64,000 nucleotides of DNA. Origin: Entoloma clypeatum (lineage: Eukaryota > Basidiomycota > Agaricomycetes > Agaricales > Entolomataceae). The position numbers and the translations under genes are program-made. The first letter of the stretch is position 1. Each line of letters starts with the position of its first letter. Below the pieces are notes generated by a model. It was not told the origin of the DNA. It ran no database searches and saw only the letters and a program-made list of their open reading frames with translations. The stretch covers positions 868,001 to 932,000 of the forward strand of contig OY751487.1 in NCBI GenBank assembly GCA_963565915.1, given 5' to 3'. This document shows positions 1-12,015 of the stretch, piece after piece.

Positions 1-1600
1 TCGCGCTTCTTTGAAGACTTCACCAGTAACCCATTCAGCACGCCAGAAGCCCGACAGGAGGAGCTAAGTCCTCGAGACAGTATCGATTTTACGCTTATCC
101 AGCAGTACATCGAATCGGAGATCCGTCGCATCTTACAGCAGGTGCTTGACGAAGAACTAGATAACGATGAGCATCGCCCCCACGGCGAGATAGCAGAGAG
201 CATCCATCTTGCTCGGCAACACCAGATCGCATGTTACAATGCCCGACAGAACGAACTCGAAAGCTTTTGCGTTCAAGAAGGACCTCAGACAGGTCGGATC
301 ACAGAGATCAGAGAGTTTATCGGTGTCGAGACAACCGTTATCAGAAGATTGATTAGGACGCTCACATTGAGACGTCCCAGAGCCACATCATCACGTCTTA
401 CTCGAAGCAGCAGATCTACGCCCACTTCACCACCGAAGAACAACAGACCAAGTACAACCGTTGGGCACAAAACGAGAGACTTGACCCCTTCTCGCGACCA
501 ACAGACACACAGGAACAGAGATTCCTTAGAGATTTACAGAGGAAATACTCTGAACATTTTGCCACCGATTCTGCCGATGAGTCCCCTGATGAATTTACTT
601 TTGACTCCACACAGTCAGATATCGAACAGACGCCTAGAACAGGGACTCATTTTCAATCCCTACCTGTATCCCGAACCCCATCTTCATCCCAACAACCCGA
701 CCCCTCTTCTCCTCCGCAGACTCTAGACATGGCAGAAGCTCCGGCTGTACAAACAATGGATACATCCAAGATCATCAAGGATCCTGGGATGTTCAAGGAC
801 AGATACACCTTTGACAAGTGGTGGAAAGCCACCAAACTATACATCAGGTTCCAAAAGAGCCTCACAGATGATCAGAAGATTCTTGCGGTGCTATCCTGCA
901 TGATGGAAGGGTCCGGCAGACACTGGGCCAGTAACAAATTACAGTAGACGCTCTTGCTGTTGACAATGAGAACATCACCTGGCTAGGTTTTTCCGATGAT
1001 ATCGCCACACGATTCTCCATCGCCAACAAATCGGTCGCTGCCAAAGCCAGACTCGAAGTCCTGAAACAAGAGAAATGCACCGTTGATGAATTCTTAGATG
1101 AATTTGAAGAACTCTTGAAACTGTCAAACCTTGGCGAAGAAACTGGGAAATACATCCTAGAGAAGAACATCAACCACAGAATCTCTGAACAAGTGGCTAG
1201 TGATGGCAAGATGTACTCCAAGTACGCAAAGGAAATCCGAAACAAGGGACAACAGATGGAAGGACATGCACTGGTCATCCAAGGTGGCGGCAACATGCAC
1301 ACTGGATCGGGTACCACTTATGGTGGTCAGAGCAAAGCCATGGAGATTGACAAAGCAGGAGTAGCCCATTGCTACAACTGTCAACGCTTCGGTCACCTGG
1401 CTAAAGACTGTAGTGCTCCAAAGAAGAAAGATGGTCACAAGTGTTTCAACTGCAACCAAGAAGGCCATATTGTGTGCAACTGCCGCAAGCTGAAGAAGAA
1501 CTCTGGAAGGGTTAGGAAGGTGTCCAAAGAAGATGCTGAGAATGATGAAACCACAATCTTAGAAGCCGACGAGAAGGATTTTCCCGAAGGGTCCGATTAA
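1..1600 (+). pseudogene. gag: gag of element A (broken)
   Basis: Capsid/nucleocapsid precursor. The readable frame changes twice: once between about 300 and 370, and again at 945-947, where a TAG interrupts the frame just after WASNKLQ and the protein resumes in another frame (DALAVDNENITW). The middle carries the typical gag helical region; the C-terminal part has two CCHC knuckles, CYNCQRFGHLAKDC and CFNCNQEGHIVCNC, followed by an acidic tail ending at the TAA at 1598-1600. The same break at 947 is present in copy A', so it predates at least one transposition. A possible in-frame initiator is at 729, but the conserved frame stays open upstream, so the true start is uncertain. Confidence 0.85.
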
Positions 1601-4517
1601 ACAACGCTAAGTTGCGACCCTTATCTATTAAACGGACTTGCTTGCCTTGTATGACTGCAGACAATAGAACCTATGTCATCCCTGCCAAGCGAGCCACTGC
1701 GTCGACTAAGATTGTGAAGGGAGATAAACCTCCGAAAAGATGAGAGATCAGGCTGTTAGCTCAGCTCAAAACACGATGAGGACCAAAGGTTATCCGACCT
1801 GAGGTTGACAGCGGATGTGAATGCACATGCATCCATCCCAGAATAGTACGCGAACAGAACCTCCCCACGTGAGGAATACCGCCCATAGCAATTCTAAATG
1901 CGGATGGATCACCAAATTGACAACAGAAAGCGAGCCAACTTGCCGAAGTCAAACTGGATTTGGGAGCACATCAGGAAACCATGGAAGCAATGGTACTGGA
2001 CATTGGGAGAACGGACATGCTCTTGGGACATGACTGGTTGGTACACCACAACCCCACAATCAATTGGACAACCGGCATGGTAACATTTAACCGGTGCCCA
2101 ACAACGTGTCGAACCAAACACTCGGATTTCAGGATTAACCTTAATGGTCGCAAACACCGGGTTCACATGGTTGAGGTGCGCGACAAAGATGCACCCAAAA
2201 AGTCGGATCAGAAATGGAAGCCTGGAGACCCTATTTTGGAAGCTATCACTCCCACACCACCTCCCACGACCAAACGACCCTCATATGTTGAACGATTTGC
2301 TCATCTCTTCGAAAAAGAGAACTTTGATAAGATCCCAAAGGAGAGGGAATGGGACCATGGTATCGAACTTACACCGGACGCACCAAAGGAACTAGGGGGA
2401 AATACATATCCTATGACACAAAAGGAACAAGAGGAATTGGACGCATTCATTGATGAGGGTCTAGCAACAGGAAAGATCCGCCCGTCCAAATCCCCTTACG
2501 CCTCCCCTTGCTTCTTCATCAACAAGAAGGATGGCTCCAAATGATTGGTACAAGATTACCACATGGTCAATAAATTCATGGTCAAAGACAAGTTCCCACT
2601 CCCACGAATATCCGATCTCTTGGACGTACTGAAAGATGCAGTCTACTTCAATAAAATGGACATCATGTGGGGCTATAACAATGTCTGGATTAAGGACGGC
2701 AATGAATGGAAAGCTGCCTTCCTCACCAGTCGAGGATTGTTCGAACCATTGGTCATGTTTTTTGGTCTTTGCAACTTCCTGGGAACGTTCTCTCAAATGA
2801 TGGCTAGTCTATTCCGGGACCAGATCCGCCGACGTATCTGCGTAATCTACATGGATGACATCGTGGTTTTCGGTAAAACCAAGGAAGAACTTGCGCGAAA
2901 CACCAAAGAAATCCTACAGATCCTATCGGACAATGATTTGTTCCTAAAGGAGAAGAAGTGTTTATGGGAAGTAACGAAATGTCCTATATTGGGATATGTG
3001 GTTGGTGAGGGACGTGTTGAGATGGAAACTGAGAAGGTGGATACAATTCAAAACTGGCAAGCACCCACATCAAAAAAGGAAGTTCAGAAGTTCCTTGGAT
3101 TTGCTAACTTCTATTGACGTTTTATTGAAGGGTACTCAAACATCGCGAAACCTCTCACCACGCTCACAGGCGGTACGGCATTTACTTGGGGACCAACAGA
3201 GCAGCAAGCTTTTGAAGGTCTCATATGGGCAATTATATCGGCACCAGTCTTGGCATTACCGAAACCAGAGGGACAGTTCAGGGTTGAAACTGATGCATTG
3301 GGCTATGCAATTGGAGCAGTACTCTCTCAGAAGCAAGACGACAAATGGCACCCCATCGCGTTCTTGTCGCGGACCATGTCTGCGGCTGAACAGAATTACG
3401 AGATATACGACAAGGAACTCCTGGCAGTCGTGGAAGCATTAAAAGATTGGAGACACTATCTGCTCGAAGCCAGCGAATGTTTCGAAATCTTGACCGATCA
3501 CAAGAACCTGGAATATTTCCGTCGTCCTCAGGAACTGAATCAACGACAGCGACGCTGGAAAATGAAGTTACAAGACTATGACTTCGAATTACGGCATGTG
3601 CCCAGCAAGACCAATGCGAAAGCGGACATCCTGTCACGCTTACCCTGGTATGAAGCGGAACTCGAACCACAGGACAGTGACCAAATGCTCAAGGAGGGAC
3701 TATTCCTGAAACAGTTGGAATCAGAAGATGTGATACAAATGGAGATGTTCACGGAGGAACAATTCTTTGAAGGGGGTGAGACATCTGATTCCATCAAAAT
3801 TGGAAACATCACAACCATCGAAAACCCATGGATCGCACGCATCAAGGCTTCGAACCGCATGGAGACAGAAGTAGCGCAGGGCCTAAAAAAGAATCCTCAT
3901 TGGTATCAACAGGAGAATGGGATCACCTATGCAGGAGAACGAGTCTATGTCCCGCCAGATCCACAATTACGACAAGAATTGATGTTTGAGTCACACGATG
4001 CACCAGTGGCTGGACATCCAGGACAGTACCGGACACATGAACTCCTCACTCGCACCTACTGGTGGCCTACCATACTGCATGATGTGAAGAAGTATGTGAA
4101 GGGTTGCGACACTTGTCAATGCAACAAGATTAACTGACAAAAGCGACATGCTCCACTACATCCCCATGCAGCACCAAGTCACTCATGGGAAGACATAGGA
4201 ATCGACGTTGTGGGACCGATACCAGAATCTGATGGAAAAAACGCAATTCTGGTCATCACAGATAGACATTCGAAGATGCTTCACCTCATTCCGACAACCG
4301 TGGAACTATCAGCTGAAGGATTAGCCAAGATCTATCAGGATCAGATATGGAAGCTTCATGGGATCCCCAAGAAGATCATCAGCGATAGGGGACCGCAGTT
4401 CGCCGCGAAGTTCATGGAGATACTCTGCCACATGCTAGGAATCAAGAGGAACCTGTCCACCGCATACCACCCACAGACTGATGGACAGGCTGAGCGATCG
4501 CATCAGGAGATGGAAGC
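1597..4517 (+). pseudogene. pol: pol of element A, first part: protease, RT, RNase H, integrase N-half
   Basis: Pol lies in the -1 frame relative to gag. The protease has VDSG near 1806 (consensus DSG[AT]) and the downstream LLGHDWL motif near 2020. RT runs about 2200-3000 with the active site YMDD at 2848-2859. RNase H (VETDALGYAIGAVLSQ; TDHKNLEYF) follows at about 3285-3600. The integrase has the HHCC zinc region (GHPGQYRTHELL, CDTCQC), then catalytic D in the VVGP region and SDRGPQF. Lesions: TGA at 2542, 3115 and 4135, each where relatives have an arginine CGA codon. The reading frame stops at 4517 where element B inserted. Confidence 0.92.
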
Positions 4518-4950
4518 TGTAAGGGCAACCACTTTCACTTTTCACTTTTCCTTTACTTTCTTCCTTTCCTTTCTATTCCACCATCTCCGACGTCCTCCGA
4601 TCGTATCCGCTGTCTCCGACATCTTATCTGCCTCTCCGCATCCGACGACTCCGCCCCCATCTGCTACTCCGCACGTCGGATCACAGGTACTATCATTCAT
4701 CTTGTTTCCATTCATCCTTCATCGCTACTCCCGATCATTGCTCATCATTCATGCATCTCGTTTTATCTCTTATTTCATATCTCATTTTACTATTTATCTC
4801 GCTAGCTTGCAGGGGAATCCTTAGAACTTTCTCTTCGGATCTCCCTTGCAAGGTGTGTGTTGTATTACTTATCAGACTGCTCAATCTAAACTTTGGATCT
4901 CCCTTGCAAGTATCTGAGTTTGAGTCTTGGATCGTAAGGTCGCCCTTACA
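4518..4950 (+). repeat. 5' LTR of element B
   Basis: 433 bp, starting TGTAAGGGC and ending with its inverse. A TATA-like TATTTAT at about 4790 lies 33 nt before AGAACTTTCT (4823-4832), the proposed 5' end of the transcript and self-primer. It differs from the 3' LTR at about 13 bases, nearly all C/T or G/A at CpG sites. Confidence 0.97.
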
Positions 4951-4952
4951 GT

Positions 4953-4962
4953 AGAAAGTTCT
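4953..4962 (+). promoter_or_regulatory. Self-priming primer-binding site of element B
   Basis: AGAAAGTTCT starts two bases after the 5' LTR and is the exact reverse complement of AGAACTTTCT at 4823-4832 in the LTR. No complement to a tRNA 3' end is evident here. In Tf1/sushi elements the first ~11 nt of the mRNA fold back on such a site and are cleaved to prime reverse transcription. The pairing is seen directly; the mechanism is inferred by analogy. Confidence 0.75.
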
Positions 4963-5111
4963 CTTCTAATTGGACTGGGTCCGATTGCATCGTTGTCACG
5001 ATTCCACGCTTCGGAGCAGCTTCGTCCGCGTCTGACTCCGATACATCTCACACCCCTTCCAGTTCTTCTAATTACCTCTCCGTAACTGGTGATTCTGCTC
5101 CGCGCATAGTA

Positions 5112-6823
5112 ATGGACGACCCCAATCGCCTTGAACAGCTCGAGCACGAGTTCCAGGAACAACGTCAAACTCTCGCTGATATCTCGACTCAACTTGACCA
5201 ACTCCTCCTCGCCTTCAACGCAATTCCTGCCCCAGCTCCGCCACCTATCCCACCTGCTCCCGCACCCGCACCTCCACCTGCTCCGCTCGCTCCGCTCGCT
5301 CCGGCCAATCCGGGCGTGCGTCGAGCAAAACCCGCCAATCCGTCAGACTTCGACGGATCGCGCGCAAATGGCTGGACCTTTCTAAACTCCTGTGAATTGT
5401 TTATGGGGCTGGCTCTGGAACAGTTTGCAGATGACCACGCTAAAATTTATTGGGCCTTATCTTTCATGAAGAGTGGACACGCAGCACGCTTTGCAGATCG
5501 CATTATCCGACAGGAGCGGAGAACCGGTGCTCCGCCTTATCGGACTTGGGTGGACTTCCGTGCAGTCTTTACAGTGGAGTTCACTCCGAAGAATGAGGAA
5601 CAGGATGCGAGACTGATCCTCGAAGGAGAATCCTATTATCAAGGTCAACGGGATGTTGAGACCTATATTGATGAGTTCAAAGACTACATTGACAAAGCGG
5701 GCTATCAGGAGGATACCAACATCATACTCAAATTCTGCCATGGTCTCCATTCCGACATTCAGAATGAGATTGCCACCCTGACCCACAGACGGCCTGCGGA
5801 TGACAACCCCGATGAGTGGTACTCTGCAGCACGAGCCAATGATGACAATAGGATTGCCAACAAAGCCTTCAAAGCCACTGCTCCGACCCGCACCTCCGCC
5901 TTCCACAACGTTGTCGGACCACGAGTACCTGGCACCTCAGTATTCCCTTGCCCCTACATTCCATTCACTCCGCATACAACTCTGCTCGCATCCGCATCCG
6001 CTCCGCCGACAAGGGACCCCAATGCAATGGACATTGATACTTCACGCGTTGTCACGTAGCGTGTTTCTCAACGTCGGAAAACATCGGACGAGTCAGAGCG
6101 GAGTAGCGGAGGAGCGGAATGCGGTAAGTGCGACGTTGGCAGAAAGGACCTGGCTTCAACTTGTGCATTGCGCCCCACTCTTTGACGTGGTCCTCGATTT
6201 CAGATTGGCGGATGTCGGATGAGCGGATGAGCGGATGAGCGGAGGTGACGGAGAGAATGCTCAAAGGCAAGTAGAGACGGATGCGAATGAGGTATAACAT
6301 ATGATATTTGAACTGAGGTTCTACGACAGGTTTGTACACTATTTATAGTAGACTAGAATGATCAGCATTACTATAAGTGATGTGCAGATATCGGAGTTGA
6401 CCATCGGAACATTCGGAGTACGGAGAGTAGCAAATGAAAAGTGAACAACATATGTCTACTTGTAAATATGGTTGAAATGTTACGTAGTAGTAGTATATTC
6501 AATATAAATAGAATGTTGTTGGAGCGGATGTCGGAGCGGATGAAATGTCAGAGTCGTCGGATAAGTCGGATGTGAATCGTATGGTTATGACACGCGTCAA
6601 AGGCAAGAATGCCAATGCATGCTTCAGATGTAACAAAACAGGTCACTTTAGTCGTGAATGCCCCCTTTGCTTCGACGTTTGCTTCATGACAACGGAGGAG
6701 CAGGATGAGTTTGTTATGGAACAACTCGTGGTCAAGGATGCAGCGGAAGGCAACTCCGTTCTACCCACGGAGTCTGCGGAGTCGGAGGAAGGACAGGAGG
6801 ATTTTCCTCCCCACAGCGAGTGA
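5112..6823 (+). pseudogene. gag: gag of element B, split by solo LTR F
   Basis: The start at 5112 begins MDDPNRLEQLEHEFQEQRQT, a predicted coiled coil, followed by a Pro/Ala-rich linker and the retrotransposon gag helical domain (FDGSRANGW, AKIYWALSFMKSGHAARFAD). At 6049 it is cut by the LTR at 6050-6592 and its 5-bp target copy. Removing that insertion puts MDIDTSR directly in frame with the CCHC knuckle CFRCNKTGHFSREC. The acidic C-terminus ends at TGA 6821-6823. The body is otherwise open, so the F insertion is the only evident lesion. Nucleocapsid/capsid role follows from the family. Confidence 0.9.
6050..6592 (-). repeat. Solo LTR, family F (in gag of B)
   Basis: 543 bp with ends TGTCACG and TTATGACA on the plus strand, flanked by the 5-bp duplication CGCGT (6045-6049 and 6593-6597). 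It is homologous and opposite in orientation to the solo LTR at 46428-46984. The motif ATATTTGAACT at 6304-6314 is the reverse complement of the putative self-primer AGTTCAAATAT. Confidence 0.95.
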
Positions 6824-9800
6824 ACAGTGCGCCCTCATTGTCTGCTAAAAATCATTATGCTGCCTTATTTATGGAACAATATGATCCTATACCCTCCATC
6901 TCTAAGCCTGCAAACGATCCCATAGTCGCACCCAACTCCGCAAATCCCATCCGCCTTCGCCTCTCTAAATGGGAGCGTCGGCTTCCAAAACAATATGTCC
7001 TCGCCTCTGCTCACTCCGACAATTCTATTGAACTAGACATAGTTCTTGAAACTACCGACACCAAAGACACACTATCACAAAAGGCCTTACTCGACAGCGG
7101 GGCAACAGGGTGGTTTATTGAACGCACTCTGGTTGAGAAACATCGACTCTCTACTCGAAAACTACAACGCGCAATTCTGGTATACAACATCAACGGAACT
7201 CCAAATGAGGCTGGAGCAATAACAGAGGTGTTGGATATAGTACTCCGCTATCGGGATCACTCGGAACGGACCCAGCTTGCAGTCACAAGTTTGGGAAAAC
7301 AAGAAATTGTGTTAGGCTTCACTTGGCTCAAAGAACACAACCCCGAGATAGATTGGACATCAGGGGAAGTGAAGATGAGCCGGTGTCCTGCACAATGTCG
7401 GACATGCCACCAGGAGGCAGCCCAAGAGCGGAAGGAGCGGAAGTTTGAACAAGTCTGCATCCGAGCCTGTCGGATGGGTTCCACTCCGATGTCCGGTCTA
7501 GAGGAGGAGGCTCCACGTGGCCCATGGGTGGAGGATGTCACAGAAGGAGAGGAACTGGAGGAGTTAGCGGAAGATGATGAGGAAGAGGATGAGTTTGAGG
7601 AGGGAGATCGCCTTTTTGTCGGAACAGTACCCGCGGAGGCAGAGTTCATCTGCGCTTCATCCAATATCTCGCAACGCCTATTGGAGGCATTCCTCAGTAA
7701 CCAAAAACCTAAATCTTTCCGTGACTCTGTACCAGACCACTTGTTTGACTTCGAAGACGTATTCTCAAAGACCTCTTTTGACACCTTACCGGAAGAGCGG
7801 ACTTGGGACCACGCCATTGAACTTGTTCCGGACGCCTCTCCGGCGGGGTGTAAGGTATATCCGCTTGCTCCGAACGAACAGAAGGAACTCGACGCGTTTT
7901 TGGAGGAAAACCTTGCAACTGGTCGGATCCGCCCTTCCAAGTCTCCGATGGCATCTCTGGTATTCTACATCAAGAAGAAGGATGGCTCGCTTCGTCTTGT
8001 ACAAGACTACCGGTCACTCAACTCCAAAACTATCAAAAACAAGTATCCACTTCCGCTCATATCCGAACTGATCAATAAACTTCAATGCGCTCAATACTTC
8101 ACCAAGCTCGACATCCGCTGGGGCTACAACAATGTGCAGATAAAACCCGGAGATGAGTGGAAGGCTGCTTTTCGGACCAATTGCGGACTCTATGAACCAT
8201 TGGTGATGTTCTTCGGCCTCACTAATAGTCCATCCACATTCCAGACTATGATGAACGAGATCTTTCAGGACCTTATCACTGAAGGTGTAGTCTGTGTTTA
8301 CCTCGACGACATACTCATCTTCACGGAGACCCTTGCGGAGCATCGGAGAGTCACACGGATCGTACTGGAACGACTTCGCGAACACAAACTCTATCTAAAA
8401 CCAGAGAAATGTGAGTTTGAACAAATGCACATTGAATACCTAGGCCTTATTATTGAACAAGGACACGTAGAGATGGATCTGGTGAAGGTAGCGGGGGTCG
8501 CAGAGTGGCCTGCTCCGACAAATGTCCGAGAAGTACAGTCCTTTCTAGGATTCACTAACTTCTATCGCCGTTTTATTGAAGGGTTTTTGGACATCGCGCG
8601 CCCTCTTTTCGAGCTCACGAAGAAAGGGCACCTCTGGTCTTGGAAGGAGGGAGAAGTGTCCGCATTTGCGGAGTTGAAGCGGAGGATTACATCCGCTCCG
8701 ATCCTGGTCTTAGCTGATCATGAAAAGAAGTGGTGGATAGAAGCGGATAGCTCGGACTTTGCAACCGGAGCAGTACTGTCCCAACCAACAGAGGACGGTA
8801 AGTGGCACCCTGTCGCATTCTATTCCAAAAGCCTTAGTCCGGTGGAATGCAACTATGAGATCTATGACAAGGAGATGTTGGCAGTGGTCCGCGCATTGGA
8901 GGAGTGGAGAAGACAGTGGAGATTTGGACGGACCACAAAAATCTTGAGTATTTCATGACAGCTCAAAAACTAAATCGACAACAGGCTAGATGGTCCTTAT
9001 ACCTCGCTTGTTTTGATTTCAAAATGCACCATCGACCTGGCAAGTCAATGGGCAAGTCCGACGCTTTGTCCCAATGAGCGGACCACGGAGACGGATCGCG
9101 GGACAATGAAAACATCATCCTTCTTCGACCAGAATTGTTTGCAGTGTGAGCAATGCGGGGGGTAACTGTTCAAGGGGAAGAACACGACGTCCTCTGCCAG
9201 GTCCGACAGGAAATCCGAGAGGGGTTACTGGAAGATAGTGTGGCGGAGGTTGTCAAATCCCTTCCGACCGTTGGAGGGGGGTCCGTCCATAGTGCGGAGT
9301 GGAGGCAAGCGGAAGGTTTGCTCTACTTCAGGGATCGTATCTATGTTCCTAACAATCCCAAACTGCATCATCGGATCCTCACACAACACCATGACACTCC
9401 GGTGGCCGGACATCCTGGACGGTGGAAAACCTTGGAACTGGTGTCGCGCAATTACTGGTGGCCACACATGTCTCGTTTAATAGGTCAATATTGCAAGACA
9501 TGCGACCCTTGCCTCCGCACCAAGGTCCGACGTACTCCGCCCTCTGGAGAGCTCAATCCACTACCGGTCCCCACGGAGCGATGGCAAGTAACCAGTGTTG
9601 ACTTCATTACTGAACTACCAGAAGCCCATGGCTACGACGCTATCATGGTCATAGTGGACTCAGTAGGGAAGCGGGGACACTTCATCCCGATGCACTCCGA
9701 CATCTCCACACTCAGGACTGCACGCTCCTATGTTCAAAATGTCTGGAAACTCCACGGACTACCGGAGGCCATTGTCTCCGACCGAGGACCACAGTTTGTC

Positions 9801-10703
9801 GCCAAGTTCATGCGCGAACTATACAGGCTGCTTAACATTAAGGTTGCTGCCTCGACAGCCTACCATCCGCAGTCAGATGGACAGACGGAGCGGGTCAATC
9901 AAGGATTGGAACAATACCTTCGCCTATTCGTCAATGAACGTCAAGACGATTGGGATGAATGGCTTCCGATGGCTGAATTTGCATACAACAACCATGTTCA
10001 TGCATTGACACGTCAAACTCCATTCTACATTGACACCGGCCGCCATCCACGCATGGGATTCGAACCTCGCGAGAAGCAGACAGAGATCGAGGCAGTAGCA
10101 AATTTCAGCCAGCAGATGAAGTCCGCTCTAGAGGAGGCTCGCGCAGCACTGACAAAGGCAAAAGATGACATGGCGCAATACTACAACCAACATCGGAGCA
10201 CCACTCCGACATTCCGCCCGGGGGACAAGATCTTTTTAGACTCATCAGACCTCAAAACCACCCGACCCACAAAAAAGCTTGCACATCGATACATAGGCCC
10301 TTTCCCAGTGGTCCGACCTGTCGGAACACATGCCTATGAACTTTGCCTTCCCCCTTCCATGTCCCGCGTTCACCCAGTATTCCATGTCGTCAAACTTTCA
10401 CTAGCTCCCGACGACCCTTTCCGACGCCAAGTCCGCTCTCCTCCACCTCCGACGGTAATCAGAGAAGAATTAGAGTACGATGTTGAAAACCTCTTGGACA
10501 GCCGACTGCATCGAGGCAAGCTTCAATTCTTGGTCAAATGGAAGGGATATAGCTACGAAGAGAATTCCTGGGAAGCAGAAGACAATGTCCACGCTCCGCG
10601 CCTAGTCCGCGACTTCTACCGACGTCATCTGGGAGCTCTGTGGCGGATCGCCGCCGCAATATTCGACTCGTTTCACCTGACACATCGAGACGCCGTGCCT
10701 TGA
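6820..10703 (+). pseudogene. pol: pol of element B: protease, RT, RNase H, integrase, chromodomain
   Basis: Pol is in the -1 frame relative to gag and overlaps its end. Protease: LLDSGATGWFIE (about 7090). RT: palm/fingers from about 7850, active site YLDD at 8299-8310. RNase H: WWIEADSSDFATGAVLSQ; its second half (WTDHKNLEYF) is in another frame after a short deletion near 8910. Integrase: zinc region HHDTPVAGHPGRWKTLE...CKTCDPC, then catalytic VDFITEL, SDRGPQF and QTERVNQGLEQ. C-terminus: chromodomain DSRLHRGKLQFLVKWKGYSY with EENSWE. TGA codons at about 9075 (after DALSQ) and 9147 sit between RNase H and integrase. The region from 9153 to the TGA at 10701-10703 is fully open (516 codons). 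Confidence 0.93.
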
Positions 10704-11147
10704 AGGGGGGGTGATGTAAGGGCAACCACTTTCACTTTTCACTTTTCCTTTACTTTCTTCCTTTCCTTTCTATTCCACCATCTCCGACGTCCTCCAATCG
10801 TATCCACTGTCTCCGACATCTTATCCGCCTCTCCACATCCGACAACTCCGCCCCCATCCGCTACTCTGCACATCGGATCACAGGTACTATCATTCATCTT
10901 GTTTCCATTCATCCTTCATCGCTACTCCCAATCATTGCTCATCATTCATGCGTCTCGTTTTATCTCTTATTTCATATCTCATTTTACTATTTATCTCGCT
11001 AGCTTGCAGGGGAATCCTTAGAACTTTCTCTTTGGATCTCCCTTGCAAGGTGTGTGTTGTATTACTTATCAGACTGCTCAATCTAAACTTCGGATCTCCC
11101 TTGCAAGTATCTGAGTTTGAGTCTTGGATCGTAAGATCGCCCTTACA
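10702..11147 (+). repeat. Polypurine tract and 3' LTR of element B
   Basis: The purine run GAAGGGGGGG at 10702-10711 lies three bases before the LTR (10715-11147, 433 bp). The proposed primer AGAACTTTCT recurs at 11020-11029. The right target copy GAAGT follows at 11148-11152. Confidence 0.95.
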
Positions 11148-11882
11148 GAAGTGTTCTTACAAAACTTTGTCAACCATCTACAGGATGATTGGGCTGAATG
11201 GATCGCAATCACAGAGTTCCAGTACAATGACAAAGAACATCAGGCAACAAAGCACACCCCATTCTACCTCAACTACAGTTTACATCCGTGGAAGGGAGAG
11301 CTCGTGTTAGAAGATACCAATCCGGCTGCCAATGACTTCTTGAAAAAACTTAAACAGGCACAAGAAGAAGCCAATGCCGCGCTGAAACAAGCACAGGATC
11401 AGATGAAGAAGACAGTTGACACATGGCAAAGTCCATCTCGGGACTACCATATCGGAGACAAGGTGTGGCTGGAAGGGACTAACAGCAGGACCGATCGCCC
11501 CTCAAAGAAACTTGATGCACTCCGACTTGCACCATTCAAAGTCCTAGAGAAGAAAGGAGCTAGCATGTACCTTCTTGATCTTCCAAAGACTTGGAAGATG
11601 ATTCACCCTGTGTTCAACAAGACCCTGTTGTCACCATATGAAACTCCGAAGTACGCCATCCAGAAAAAGAAACCAGCCCCTGATCTGATCATCGTTGAAG
11701 GATGAGAATACCATGTGTCTACGATCCTAGACTCTCGAAAGTTCTGCAGAAAGATCCAGTACCTCGTCCAGTGGGAAGGATATGGTCCAGAAGAGAACAC
11801 ATGGGAACCTCGAGCTAATGTTCAGAACACTCAAGATTTGATCCGTGATTTCCATCGGCAGAACCTGTCTTGTCCACAATAA
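11148..11882 (+). pseudogene. pol: pol of element A, second part: integrase C-half and chromodomain
   Basis: This continues the integrase exactly where element B interrupted it. It shows the end of the catalytic core (FVNHLQDDWAEWIAITEFQY), the C-terminal GPY-like region (DKVWLEG ... HPVFNKTLLSPYE) and, after a TGA at 11703-11705, a chromodomain (YHVSTILDSRKF ... IQYLVQWEGYGPEENTWEP). Pol ends at TAA 11880-11882. The TGA corresponds to CGA in copy A''. Confidence 0.92.
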
Positions 11883-12015
11883 AAGATGAGTTCTCAAAAC
11901 CCACGGCAGTATCGACCTCATCAGTCAACCACACACCGAGTTTTCCGCTCTAGTCTTTTCCCTGCCCAATATAGCCACCCCATTCTTCTTTTATCTCTCA
12001 ACCATCCTCACCGCC

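Larger units (their letters stand above)
4518..11147 (+). mobile_element. Ty3/gypsy chromovirus B, full length, nested in A
   Basis: A complete element bounded by two 433-bp LTRs, inserted in the integrase of A. The duplicated target is GAAGC (4513-4517) on the left and GAAGT (11148-11152) on the right; copy A'' has GAAGCG here, so the right copy carries one CpG-to-TpG change. LTR ends are TGTAAGGGC and GCCCTTACA. Internally: gag with one CCHC knuckle, protease, RT, RNase H, integrase and chromodomain. It is the least damaged LTR element here, with one short deletion, two TGA codons and a solo LTR F in gag. Confidence 0.97.

Noticed and set aside
862..1317. Long open frame opposite gag of A (and its twin at 17178-17633)
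   Set aside because: It mirrors the coding strand of gag, has no protein-like features, and is present only because gag is open.
2542..2544. TGA read as a recoded sense codon in A
   Set aside because: Other TGA codons in the elements clearly replace CGA arginine and vary between copies; CpG decay is simpler. Kept only as a shared-lesion finding.
4951..4970. tRNA-type primer-binding site after the B LTR
   Set aside because: No TGG-started complement to a tRNA 3' end is found directly after any of the 5' LTRs; the LTR-complementary site explains the position better.
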